The notes under the pieces: model-generated
Database searches by the model: none
Told to the model about the DNA's origin: nothing
Seen by the model: only the letters and a program-made list of their open reading frames with translations
In this document: piece after piece, positions 1-7,768 of the stretch
Layout: the number at the start of each line of letters is the position of its first letter
Position numbering within the stretch: position 1 is the stretch's first letter
NCBI GenBank assembly: GCA_963766365.1
Contig: CAVXZK010000014.1
Span: 62,001-126,000 of the forward strand
Direction: 5' to 3'
From: JALORV01 sp963766365
GTDB lineage: Bacteria; Pseudomonadota; Gammaproteobacteria; Burkholderiales; Burkholderiaceae_F
DNA length: 64,000 bases
Program-made: the position numbers and the translations under genes

Positions 1-27
1 GCGTACATGAGTGCTGATTGTCTATGA
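1..27 (+). CDS. possible 3' end of an upstream gene
   Basis: A frame open from the window edge ends at TGA 25-27, overlapping the ATG of the EIIA gene in an ATGA arrangement typical of translational coupling. Only eight codons are visible, so the product cannot be named. In many betaproteobacteria glutathione synthetase (gshB) lies directly upstream of this PTS trio; that is context knowledge, not something shown here. Confidence 0.3.
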   Translation, partial: AYMSADCL

Positions 28-488
28 CCGGCATCCTCATTATTGCCCACGCCCCGCTGGCCAGCGCACTGGAGCAGTGCGTGGAGCATGTCTACAGCTG
101 CGAACCGGGAATGACAAAGGCCAACCTGCGCGCGCTGGACGTGGCTCCGGGCGCATCGGTGGATGCGCTGCTGGACGGGGCGATGAAGCTGGTGGCCGAA
201 GTGAACACCGGTGCGGGGGTGCTCGTGCTGACCGATGCCTTCGGCGCAACGCCAGGCAACCTGGCCGCACGCCTCAACGATCCCGGACGCGTCACGGTGG
301 TGGCGGGCGTCAATCTTCCGATGCTGCTGCGCGCCGTCTGCTACCGCGGCGGATCGCTGGCGGAGGTGACGGACAAGGCCCTCGCGGGCGGACAGCAGGG
401 CATGGTGCAGATCGCGACGACCTCGGTGCAGAACCAGGGCTACAAGCCGCAGGGCAATGATCACCAGAGACTTCACCATCAACAATAA
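24..488 (+). CDS. PTS EIIA component, mannose/fructose-family type
   Basis: A 154-residue cytoplasmic EIIA of the mannose superfamily. His9 in the N-terminal IIAHAPLASAL motif is the predicted phosphoacceptor that takes phosphate from HPr, and DAFGATPGN (about residues 73-81) matches the conserved loop near the active site. ATG 24 is preferred over TTG 18. The 3' end overlaps ptsH by 32 bp, so the genes are surely co-transcribed. No EIIB, EIIC or EIID gene follows. The trio therefore looks like the regulatory PTS of betaproteobacteria, in which EIIA phosphorylation signals carbon or energy status instead of driving sugar uptake. The regulatory role is inferred from context. Confidence 0.9.
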   Translation: MTGILIIAHAPLASALEQCVEHVYSCEPGMTKANLRALDVAPGASVDALLDGAMKLVAEVNTGAGVLVLTDAFGATPGNLAARLNDPGRVTVVAGVNLPMLLRAVCYRGGSLAEVTDKALAGGQQGMVQIATTSVQNQGYKPQGNDHQRLHHQQ

Positions 489-726
489 GCTCGGACTTCA
501 TGCACGTCCTTCGGCACAGATCACCCAGGTGGCCAGCAGGCACGCATCGGAAGTGTGGATCTCGAAGAGCGGTCGCCGCGTGAACGCCAAGTCGATCATG
601 GGTGTGATGATGCTGGCGGCGGGACAGGGCAGCGTGCTCACGGTCGAGGCGGACGGCCCGGACGAGCAGCAGGCGATCGACGCGATCGGCGAACTGATCG
701 TGTCGGGCTTTGGCGAACTGGACTAG
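457..726 (+). CDS. ptsH: phosphocarrier protein HPr
   Basis: An 89-residue HPr that relays phosphate from enzyme I to EIIA. His15 lies in the canonical GLHARPSA motif and Ser46 in KSIMGVMML, the site used by HPr kinase/phosphorylase in organisms that have it. Length and both sites are normal for the family. It starts inside the end of the EIIA gene and is followed 9 bp later by ptsI. Keeping Ser46 suggests HprK-based control, but no hprK gene lies in this window. Confidence 0.95.
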   Translation: MITRDFTINNKLGLHARPSAQITQVASRHASEVWISKSGRRVNAKSIMGVMMLAAGQGSVLTVEADGPDEQQAIDAIGELIVSGFGELD

Positions 727-735
727 GGGAGTGGC

Positions 736-2547
736 GTGACCGAGGCAAAGCGTGAGGCCGTGACCGGCATCGGCGTGGCGCGCGGTATCGCGATTGGCCG
801 CGCCCACCTGCTGGCGCCGTCGGAGCTCGAGGTGCGGCAGGTGGCGATCGAGCGACGCGATGTGGTGCACGAGATCGCCCGGCTGACGCGCGCTTTTGCG
901 GCTGTGCGTGATGAGCTGGACGAGCTTCGCAGCGGCATCGCGCCCGATGCGCCGAACGAGGTGCGCGCGTTTCTCGACCTGCATCTACTGATCCTCGAGG
1001 ACGCGCTGCTGTCCGAGGCGCCGCGCGACCTGATCCGCACCCGCCTGATGAACGCGGAATGGGCGCTGACGATCCAGCTGGAGGAAGTGTGCCGACAGTT
1101 CGAGGCGATCGACGACGAATACCTGCGTGAGCGCTCAACCGACGTACGTCAGGTCGTCGAGCGGGTGCTGAACGCTCTTTCCGAGGGCACGCCGACGCGT
1201 GTCGCGCTGCCGAAGAAACTGGCGGCGGGCGAGCGGCTGGTGCTCGTGGCACGCGATCTTGCGCCGGCTGACGTGTTGCACCTGAAGGATCGCGCCGATC
1301 TCGATCTCGCCGGCTTCGTCACCGAGCTGGGCGGACCGACCTCTCATACGGCGATCCTCGCGCGCAGCTTGGGGCTGCCTGCCATCGTCGGCGCTGACGG
1401 CGCGCGTGCGCGCATCGCCGAGGGCGAGGTCGTCGTCATAGATGCCGATGCCGACGTGGTCGTTGCCAACCCGACCGAAGAAGAGCTGCATGAGTTCAGG
1501 CGTAGATCGCGTGCCGAAGCCGAGCACCGCTCCCAGCTGCGACGCCTCAAGGGCAAGCTTGCGCGCACGCGCGACGGCATCCCGATCGACCTGCTGGCGA
1601 ACATCGAGTTGCCGAGGGACGCGCGCGATGCCCTCGAAGCGGGCGCCGACGGCATCGGCCTGTTCCGCTCCGAGTTCCTGTTCATGGATCGCGACGACCT
1701 GCCATCGGAGGACGAACAGTTCGAGGCCTATGCCAAGGTTGCCCGCGCGATGAAGGGCAAGCCGGTGGTGATCCGTACGCTCGACATCGGTGCCGACAAG
1801 GTGCTGACGGAGACCGCGCGGGAGAGCCTCGGAATGGGTCGCGGCGCTCCGCGGCCCGAGTCGAACCCGGCGCTGGGCCTGCGCGCGATCCGTTACTGCC
1901 TCGCGTACCCGGACCTGTTCCTCACGCAGCTGCGTGCCATCCTGCGGGCCTCCGAGGTCGGGACCGTGCGCATCCTGATTCCGATGCTCGCCCACGTGCA
2001 CGAGATCGAGCAGTCCGCCGCCTTCGTTGCGCGCGCCAAGGAACAATTGAAGGAACGCAAGCTGAAGTACGACGCGCGGATTCAGCTGGGCGGCATGATC
2101 GAGGTGCCGGCCGCGGCATTGTCTCTGCCGGAATTCGTTCAGCGGCTCAAGTTCCTGTCGATCGGCACCAATGACCTGATCCAGTACACGCTCGCGATAG
2201 ATCGTACCGACAGCTCGGTGGCGCATCTGTACGACCAGATGCACCCGGCGGTGCTGCGCCTCATTGCCCAGACGATCCGTGCCGGCGTCAAGGCGCGGAT
2301 TCCGGTTTCCGTGTGCGGGGAACTGGCCGGTGAACTGGAGATGACGGAACTGCTGCTCGGCATGGGGCTGCGCCAGTTCTCGATGCATCCGTCGCAGATC
2401 CTTCCGGTCAAGGAGCGGCTGTTCGAACTGTCGTTCAAGGACTCCGGCCGCTTCGCTGGTCGGGTGCTCAGGATGTCGGATCCGATGAAGATCCGTCATG
2501 TGCTGCAGAGGGAGATGCAGCCTGCGGCGCCGGCGGTCCTGCAGTAG
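736..2547 (+). CDS. ptsI: PTS enzyme I (phosphoenolpyruvate-protein phosphotransferase)
   Basis: A 603-residue enzyme I that autophosphorylates from PEP and passes phosphate to HPr in the cytoplasm. Phospho-acceptor His204 sits in GGPTSHTAILARSLG, and the C-terminal PEP-binding barrel has IGTNDLIQYTLAIDR and active-site Cys527 in PVSVCGELAGE. The start is GTG 736, giving an N-terminus (TGIGVARGIAIG) that matches the family. It is the third gene of the PTS operon and is followed by a hairpin terminator. All catalytic residues are present, so it should be functional. Confidence 0.95.
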   Translation: MTEAKREAVTGIGVARGIAIGRAHLLAPSELEVRQVAIERRDVVHEIARLTRAFAAVRDELDELRSGIAPDAPNEVRAFLDLHLLILEDALLSEAPRDLIRTRLMNAEWALTIQLEEVCRQFEAIDDEYLRERSTDVRQVVERVLNALSEGTPTRVALPKKLAAGERLVLVARDLAPADVLHLKDRADLDLAGFVTELGGPTSHTAILARSLGLPAIVGADGARARIAEGEVVVIDADADVVVANPTEEELHEFRRRSRAEAEHRSQLRRLKGKLARTRDGIPIDLLANIELPRDARDALEAGADGIGLFRSEFLFMDRDDLPSEDEQFEAYAKVARAMKGKPVVIRTLDIGADKVLTETARESLGMGRGAPRPESNPALGLRAIRYCLAYPDLFLTQLRAILRASEVGTVRILIPMLAHVHEIEQSAAFVARAKEQLKERKLKYDARIQLGGMIEVPAAALSLPEFVQRLKFLSIGTNDLIQYTLAIDRTDSSVAHLYDQMHPAVLRLIAQTIRAGVKARIPVSVCGELAGELEMTELLLGMGLRQFSMHPSQILPVKERLFELSFKDSGRFAGRVLRMSDPMKIRHVLQREMQPAAPAVLQ

Positions 2548-2557
2548 TGGGCAAAGA

Positions 2558-2580
2558 AAAGCCCGGCATCGCTGGGCTTT
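2558..2580. terminator. bidirectional hairpin terminator after ptsI
   Basis: AAAGCCC (2558-2564) pairs with GGGCTTT (2574-2580), and the stem can extend inward to a three-base loop. The A run on one side and T run on the other suit termination of both ptsI and the convergent YSC84-like gene. Confidence 0.75.
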
Positions 2581-2600
2581 GTGCCGAACCGTAAGCTGGA

Positions 2601-3152
2601 CTAGTTCAGGTCCTTGTCTTTCCAGACCTTCGTGCCCTGCGCGGCGGCGCCGACTTCCAGGCCGGTCTTCGTCAGCTGGTAGAACTTGCCGCCGGTGAAG
2701 CCGCCCAGGCTGCCGCCATCGGTCTGCTTGCCGGTGCCGGCACCCGCCGTGATGTTTGCCGACGCTTCCCAACCCTTGTCGATGAACTGCTGCATCTGCG
2801 CCTTGTCCTTGAAGATGAACAGATAACGCGTCTGGGCTGCGCCGATCTGCAGGCCGGCGCTGGCGAGCGCCATGTCCATGAACGTGTTCTTCTTCGTGAC
2901 GTTGTCGTGCACGACACCCTTGCCGCCGGCGCCGCCGAGGAGGAAGCTAATGCCGTAGGTCGTGAACACGGCATGGCCGGGTGCCTTCTCGACCTCACCC
3001 TTGATCTTCGGATCGGCCTTGTAGAACTCTGACAGCGCCGTCTGTGCCGACTTCAGTACTTCGTCCTGCTTGGCCTTGTCAGCGGCCATCGCGGACGACA
3101 ACCCAAACGCCGTCAGCGTTGCGGCCGTCGCCAGCCAGTTCATCAGTTTCAT
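2601..3152 (-). CDS. exported YSC84/SYLF-like lipid-binding domain protein
   Basis: A 183-residue protein with a clear Sec signal peptide (residues 1-23, ending SSAMA) and a mature part resembling the YSC84/SYLF family. It is glycine-rich around residues 73-83 and 140-160 and contains GHAVFTTYGISFLLGG. SYLF domains bind phospholipids, but the bacterial periplasmic versions have no settled function. The start MKLMNWL at 3152 is chosen because AAGGA lies six bases upstream; the ATG two codons earlier is closer than ideal. It is monocistronic and divergent from the metX leader. Confidence 0.75.
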   Translation of the reverse strand: MKLMNWLATAATLTAFGLSSAMAADKAKQDEVLKSAQTALSEFYKADPKIKGEVEKAPGHAVFTTYGISFLLGGAGGKGVVHDNVTKKNTFMDMALASAGLQIGAAQTRYLFIFKDKAQMQQFIDKGWEASANITAGAGTGKQTDGGSLGGFTGGKFYQLTKTGLEVGAAAQGTKVWKDKDLN

Positions 3153-3254
3153 TGTCATTTCCTTTCCTCTCGCCGGACACAAGTCGCATGCCGGCCAATT
3201 GTGACCGGGGGACGATCCGTCACGACAGTCTAATCGGTCGCCGAAGGGCGGCGT

Positions 3255-3283
3255 TTGACAGCGCGTTATGGCTTCTCTACCCT
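3255..3283 (+). promoter_or_regulatory. candidate sigma-70 promoter of the metX leader
   Basis: A perfect TTGACA (3255-3260) is followed after exactly 17 bp by TACCCT (3278-3283). Transcription would begin near 3290 and give a leader of about 150 nt before metX. The -10 box matches consensus at three of six positions. Confidence 0.5.
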
Positions 3284-3376
3284 CGCAAACTGCGCCGATT
3301 TGCCGACTCGCTTGCGGGCGCGTGAGGAAAACGCCTCCGAAAACCGCTAAAGACGTCAGAGAGCATTTGCCCCCTG

Positions 3377-3408
3377 CCCGAGCCGGCGTCGCGCCCCTCG
3401 GGTTTTTT
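3377..3408 (+). terminator. intrinsic terminator or attenuator in the metX leader
   Basis: CCCGAG (3377-3382) pairs with CTCGGG (3397-3402), followed directly by six T residues (3403-3408). No + strand gene lies between ptsI and metX. The terminator would therefore stop transcripts starting at the promoter near 3255, as an attenuator or as the end of a short RNA. See findings. Confidence 0.6.
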
Positions 3409-3443
3409 GTTGCTGCTTCTTATTTGCAAGGGCTCTGTCGACT

Positions 3444-4580
3444 GTGAGTGCCCGTTCGGTCGGCGTCGTCACGCCGCAGACGATGAAGTTCGACGCTCCG
3501 CTCGAACTCACGAGCGGTCCGTCGATCGCGCCCTACGAACTGGCCGTGGAAACTTACGGCCGGCTCAATGCCGACTGCAGCAACGCGGTGCTGATCTGCC
3601 ACGCACTGAACGCGTCGCATCATGTCGCGGGTATCTATGCCGACGCGCCGGACAAGCTCGGCTGGTGGGACAACATGGTGGGCCCCGGCAAGCCGGTCGA
3701 CACCGAGCGCTTCTTTGTAGTCGGCGTCAACAACCTCGGCTCCTGCTTCGGATCCACCGGGCCGATGTCGATCGATCGCGCCACCGGAACGCCGTACGGT
3801 GCGCGCTTCCCGGTCGTTACGGTCGAGGACTGGGTGCATGCGCAGGCGCGCGTCGCTGACGTCCTTGGCATCCGGCAGTGGGCGGCGGTGATGGGTGGCT
3901 CACTCGGCGGCATGCAGGCGCTGTCCTGGGCGATCCAGTATCCGCAGCGGCTGCGCCACTGCATCGCCATTGCGTCGGTGCCGAAGCTGTCGGCGCAGAA
4001 CATCGCGTTCAACGAGGTGGCGCGCACCGCCATCCGCTCCGACCCGGATTTCCACGGCGGCGATTACTACGCCCACGGCGTCGTGCCGAAGCGCGGCCTG
4101 CGCGTGGCGCGGATGATCGGTCACATCACGTACCTTTCGGGCGCCGACATGGCCGTGAAGTTCGGTCGCGCGATGCGGACGGATGACTACCAGTTCCATT
4201 ACGACGTCGAGTTCGAGGTCGAAAGTTACCTGCGCTACCAGGGCGACAAGTTCTCGGAGTACTTCGACGCCAATACCTATCTCCTGATCACGCGCGCGCT
4301 GGATTACTTCGATCCGGCGCGTCACACCGGCGGCAATCTGGTGCAGGCGCTCGCGCCGGCCACCGCAAAGTTCCTGCTGGCGAGCTTCAGCACCGACTGG
4401 CGCTTTCCGCCGGAGCGCAGCCGCGAAATTGTCGAGGCACTGATCGAGAACGAACGCGACGTTGCCTACGCCGAAATCGACGCGCCTCACGGCCACGACG
4501 CGTTTCTGTTGGAAGACCCGAGGTATCACCGCGTGGTGCGGGCCTACTTCGACAACATCGCCACGGAGTTCGCGCGATGA
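3444..4580 (+). CDS. metX: homoserine O-acyltransferase MetX (probably succinyl-type)
   Basis: A 378-residue alpha/beta-hydrolase-fold enzyme that acylates homoserine in the first committed step of methionine synthesis. The nucleophile Ser153 is in VMGGSLGGMQAL. The acid is Asp318 (STDWRFPPERS) and the base His351 (DAPHGHDAFLLE). Betaproteobacterial MetX is usually assigned as the succinyl-CoA-using form, which I cannot verify from sequence here. The start is GTG 3444, with a weak upstream AAGGG. metW follows after a 70-bp spacer containing a palindromic repeat. Upstream lies a leader with a terminator, hinting at transcriptional attenuation. Confidence 0.92.
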   Translation: MSARSVGVVTPQTMKFDAPLELTSGPSIAPYELAVETYGRLNADCSNAVLICHALNASHHVAGIYADAPDKLGWWDNMVGPGKPVDTERFFVVGVNNLGSCFGSTGPMSIDRATGTPYGARFPVVTVEDWVHAQARVADVLGIRQWAAVMGGSLGGMQALSWAIQYPQRLRHCIAIASVPKLSAQNIAFNEVARTAIRSDPDFHGGDYYAHGVVPKRGLRVARMIGHITYLSGADMAVKFGRAMRTDDYQFHYDVEFEVESYLRYQGDKFSEYFDANTYLLITRALDYFDPARHTGGNLVQALAPATAKFLLASFSTDWRFPPERSREIVEALIENERDVAYAEIDAPHGHDAFLLEDPRYHRVVRAYFDNIATEFAR

Positions 4581-4587
4581 GCGCTGC

Positions 4588-4650
4588 GCGGCCGCTCCGA
4601 AGGCGCTCGTGTCCCCCGCGGGGAGGCCGCCCGAAGGGCGAGGGGGCAAC
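4588..4650 (+). repeat. palindrome-rich intergenic repeat in the metX-metW spacer
   Basis: The spacer contains several nested inverted repeats: TCCCCCGCGGGGA, CGCCCGAAGGGCG, and an outer CCCCC/GGGGG pair. The composition and shape resemble the dispersed palindromic repeats of GC-rich betaproteobacteria. It falls inside what should be one operon, so it may form mRNA secondary structure between the two reading frames. Confidence 0.5.
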
Positions 4651-5235
4651 ATGACCTTGCGGGTCGACCTGGCACAGATTGCGGAGTGGGTCGCTCCCAG
4701 GAGCCGCGTGCTCGATCTCGGCTGCGGCGACGGCTCGCTGCTCGCGCATCTGCGCGACGCGAAGTCGTGCCACGGTTACGGCGTCGAGATTGACGATGAC
4801 CATGTCGCGCGGTGCGTCAAGCACGGCTTGAACGTCGTGCAGCAGAACCTCGATGCCGGACTGCGCCTGTTCGCCGACGGCATGTTCGACACCGTCGTGC
4901 TGTCGCAAACGCTGCAGGCGATGCACAACGTCGAGGGCATTTTGCGCGAGATGGCCCGGGTGGCGCGTCAGGGCATCGTGAGCTTTCCCAACTTCGGCCA
5001 CTGGCGACATGCGGTGTCGCTGCTGGCGGGACACATGCCGGTCACGAAGCAGATCCCTTACCAGTGGTACGACACGCCGAACATCCACCTGTGCACGCTG
5101 AGGGATTTCGAGATCCTCACCGCCAAGGTGGGGCTGGTGATCACTGGCCGCACCGTGCTGGCCGAGGGCCGGCCGGTGACGCTTGCGCCGGCGCTGCGTG
5201 CCACGGTTGCGATCTATCGGTTCGAGGCGCGCTGA
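4651..5235 (+). CDS. metW: MetW, SAM-methyltransferase-fold partner of MetX
   Basis: A 194-residue class I methyltransferase-like protein with the SAM-binding motif VLDLGCGDGSLL at residues 20-31 and the MetW-typical NFGHWRHAV. MetW is almost always paired with metX in proteobacteria. Reports of its physiology link it to methionine synthesis, but no enzymatic reaction is firmly fixed. ATG 4651 is used; the frame continues open upstream only because it overlaps metX in another frame. It is co-directional with metX and the downstream cupin gene. Confidence 0.9.
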   Translation: MTLRVDLAQIAEWVAPRSRVLDLGCGDGSLLAHLRDAKSCHGYGVEIDDDHVARCVKHGLNVVQQNLDAGLRLFADGMFDTVVLSQTLQAMHNVEGILREMARVARQGIVSFPNFGHWRHAVSLLAGHMPVTKQIPYQWYDTPNIHLCTLRDFEILTAKVGLVITGRTVLAEGRPVTLAPALRATVAIYRFEAR

Positions 5236-5274
5236 AGCCCTGCCGAGTGCGCCGCCTTTCAGGAGGGGTCTGCG

Positions 5275-5781
5275 ATGACTTCACTGCGCGACAAGCTAAT
5301 CCGGAATTTCAACGACGTCGAACTGGAGACCTCGGCGCGCGCGCCGGTTTACGACGGCACGAGGAGTGGCGGGGTGGCGGGTCCGCGCGAAGGCATGGTC
5401 GCGCAGAAGCTCGGGGCCGGATTCGACATCGTGCCACCGGGCAAGCGCTCCTGCCCCTACCACTTTCATTACGCGCAGGAGGAGATGTTCGTGATCCTGG
5501 AAGGCGAGGGCACCCTGCGCGTGGCGGGTGAGATGATTCCTATCCGGGCGGGCGATGTCATCGATATCCCGCCCGGCCCGGAGTATCCACATCAGATCAT
5601 CAACACGTCCGATGCGCAGCTGAAATACCTGTCGATCAGCACACAGGAATTTCCGGAGGTCTGCGAGTACCCGGATTCCGGCAAGTACCTCGCGTACACA
5701 CGCACCCGAGGCCCCCTGCTGCAAGGCGGGCGCATGCACCGGTCCGACACCGACCTGGATTACTGGGACGGTGAGGCGTGA
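5275..5781 (+). CDS. cupin-domain protein
   Basis: A 168-residue single-domain cupin. Motif 1 (PYHFHYAQEEMFVILEGEG) supplies His63, His65 and Glu69 or Glu70 as likely metal ligands, and motif 2 (IPPGPEYPHQIIN) supplies a further His. The fold suits a metal-dependent isomerase, dioxygenase or sugar-binding protein, and the substrate cannot be told from sequence. A strong AGGAGG precedes ATG 5275. Its 3' end overlaps the convergent ampG gene by 22 bp. Confidence 0.8.
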   Translation: MTSLRDKLIRNFNDVELETSARAPVYDGTRSGGVAGPREGMVAQKLGAGFDIVPPGKRSCPYHFHYAQEEMFVILEGEGTLRVAGEMIPIRAGDVIDIPPGPEYPHQIINTSDAQLKYLSISTQEFPEVCEYPDSGKYLAYTRTRGPLLQGGRMHRSDTDLDYWDGEA

Positions 5782-7145
5782 GTCGGAGGTCGGCTGACAA
5801 CGCGTCCCGCCAGCCAGACCAGCAGCAGCACCGGTACGCCCAGCGCCGCGGTCGAGACGAAGAAGGCCGTATAGCCGTGCACGTCCACGAACGCGCCGGA
5901 AAATCCGGCGATGAACTTCGGTAACAGCAGCATCACCGAGGAAAACAGAGCGTACTGCGTCGCCGAGTAGGCGACGTTGGTGAGACTCGACAGGTACGCG
6001 ATGAACGCCGCGGAGGCGATTCCTGCCGACAGGTTGTCGGCCGAGATGACGAAGATCAGCCCGGTCAGGTCGTGGCCGCGGGTGGTGAGCCAGGCAAACA
6101 GCAGGTTCGATGCGGCCGAGAGGATCGCGCCGAGCATCAGGATGCGGACGACGCCGAAGCGCAGCGCGAGCGCGCCGCCGAGAAAGGCGCCGGCCAGCGT
6201 CATCACGACGCCATAGAGCTTCGACACCGCCGCCACCTCGTCCTTCGAGTAACCCATGTCGACGTAGAACGGGTTCGCCATGATCCCCATGACGACGTCC
6301 GAGATGCGATACGTCGCGATCAGTGCCAGCAGCAGCAGCGCGTGCCAGCGGTAGCGGCGGATGAAGTCCGCAAATGGCCCGACCACGGCGGACTGCAGCC
6401 ACGCGGCAAGCTGCTCCGAGCGCGACCGAGGAACTTCCAGCATCGGCTCATCCAGGATGGCGCTGCGCGCGGCGGCAGGCTCCGGCGACAGCAGCACCAC
6501 GAGCAGGCCGACCGCCATGCTGGCGGCCATCGCCAGGTAGGCGACGGTCCAGGCGCTGGCGTCGTAACCACGTTCGACTCCGGCTGCGCGCGCCGCGATC
6601 CACAATACGCCCGCGCCGGCCCAGATCATCGCCAGGCGGTAACCGGTCTGGTACATCGCCGCGAGCGCCCCCTGCTTCTCGACCGCGGCCGACTCGATGC
6701 GATAGGCATCCAGCGCGATGTCCTGCGTTGCCGAGGCGAACGCCACGACGAGCGCTGCGATCGTCAATGCGCGCAGCCCTTGCTGGGGTTCACTCCACGC
6801 CATCGCCACCAGGCCGCCGATGATGACCGCCTGCGACAACAGCAGCCAGGCGCGGCGCCGGCCGAACGCTCGTGTCAGCAGCGGCAGCGGCAGGCGATCG
6901 ACCAGAGGCGCCCAGACCCATTTGAAGCCGTAGGCAAGACCGACCCACGACAGGTAGCCGATCGTCGCGCGATCGATCCCCGCTTCGCGCAGGCGAAACG
7001 ACAGCGTGCCCAGGACCAGCAACAGCGGCAGGCCGGCCGCAAAGCCGAGGAAGAACATGCGCACCGCCGTCGGTTCGGCGTAGACGCGCAGCACTTCACG
7101 CCACGGGCGGCGTGACGACGGTGCGGGGGCTGGCGTACTCGTCAT
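5760..7145 (-). CDS. ampG: AmpG-like muropeptide permease (MFS)
   Basis: A 461-residue, strongly hydrophobic major-facilitator protein, similar to AmpG, which imports anhydro-muropeptides across the inner membrane for peptidoglycan recycling. The N-terminus (LGFAAGLPLLLVLGTL and SWVGLAYGFKWVWAPLVD) is characteristic of AmpG. ATG 7145 is the natural start; a longer upstream frame has no membrane-protein character. The gene is monocistronic. In many bacteria AmpG loss affects AmpC beta-lactamase induction, but no ampC is in this window. Confidence 0.88.
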   Translation of the reverse strand: MTSTPAPAPSSRRPWREVLRVYAEPTAVRMFFLGFAAGLPLLLVLGTLSFRLREAGIDRATIGYLSWVGLAYGFKWVWAPLVDRLPLPLLTRAFGRRRAWLLLSQAVIIGGLVAMAWSEPQQGLRALTIAALVVAFASATQDIALDAYRIESAAVEKQGALAAMYQTGYRLAMIWAGAGVLWIAARAAGVERGYDASAWTVAYLAMAASMAVGLLVVLLSPEPAAARSAILDEPMLEVPRSRSEQLAAWLQSAVVGPFADFIRRYRWHALLLLALIATYRISDVVMGIMANPFYVDMGYSKDEVAAVSKLYGVVMTLAGAFLGGALALRFGVVRILMLGAILSAASNLLFAWLTTRGHDLTGLIFVISADNLSAGIASAAFIAYLSSLTNVAYSATQYALFSSVMLLLPKFIAGFSGAFVDVHGYTAFFVSTAALGVPVLLLVWLAGRVVSRPPTHASPSQ

Positions 7146-7465
7146 GGCTGCGCGCAGTGTAGTGGCGTGCCCCGCGAAGAATGGCCGTTTCGGGCCGCAA
7201 TGCAGGTCCGCAGGCACGACAGGTTGCGGTTCGACTTGCCCGACCTGGTTGGCTTGGTATCTTCGGTGTTCAACAGCACGTCCGAGCGGAGATCGCGACG
7301 GCATGATGTCGCTGCAGACGCTGAACATGCCGGTGATCACCGAACAATTTGCGCTGTCGTGCGCGCAACAGGCATTTGATACTGACAGACGATTGGCGGA
7401 TCCCAGCCACCCGAACAGGTGACCAGAGTGGTGCAGTGCCGGTTCGACATTTCGCGTCGCCTTGG
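7146..7465. other. 320-bp intergenic region between ampG and a small membrane-protein gene
   Basis: No convincing gene. A weak + strand promoter candidate is TTGCCC (7236-7241), 16 bp, TATCTT (7258-7263), about 200 bp upstream of the next + gene. Short frames in this region lack ribosome binding sites and domain-like sequence. Confidence 0.4.
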
Positions 7466-7768
7466 ATGATGAGTCGCAGCCGCCCACCCTCAGAGCAGTT
7501 GCGCCGCGTTCTCGAGAACGCGGGGATCCTGATCTTTGCTTCGCTGCTCGTAATGTCGGTGGCACTCGGCCGCTATACGGGTGCGCTGGTCTGGGGCGGA
7601 GCGTTGCTGGTGTTCTTTGCGCACGCCTGGGAGGGCCGGGCGCAGACGCCCGCGGCGGATGCAGGTGCCGCGGAGGCGGCTGTATCCGTGCGCGCGCGTC
7701 GCTTCGATGTGCTGCGTTGGCTCGGCGTCACGCTGGCGCTGGGCGGTGCCGTGGCGTTAGCGCTCTAG
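7466..7768 (+). CDS. small inner-membrane protein, unknown function
   Basis: A 100-residue protein with two hydrophobic helices, about residues 17-49 (ILIFASLLVMSVALG then ALVWGGALLVFFAHAW) and 83-100 at the C-terminus. A basic N-terminus predicts a cytoplasmic start. Two adjacent ATGs (7466, 7469) are possible starts and neither has a strong ribosome binding site. It ends convergently with the TAXI gene, with a 4-bp overlap of stops. I recognise no family. Confidence 0.55.
   Translation: MMSRSRPPSEQLRRVLENAGILIFASLLVMSVALGRYTGALVWGGALLVFFAHAWEGRAQTPAADAGAAEAAVSVRARRFDVLRWLGVTLALGGAVALAL

Noticed and set aside
3285..3410. SAM-II riboswitch upstream of metX
   Set aside because: A GCTAAA resembling part of SAM-II is present near 3346, but the pseudoknot pairing pattern I know does not fit. 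The leader is kept only as an unclassified candidate.
5296..6402. 368-codon - strand frame across the cupin and ampG
   Set aside because: Composition is Arg/Gly-rich and no motif is visible; both overlapped genes are well supported.
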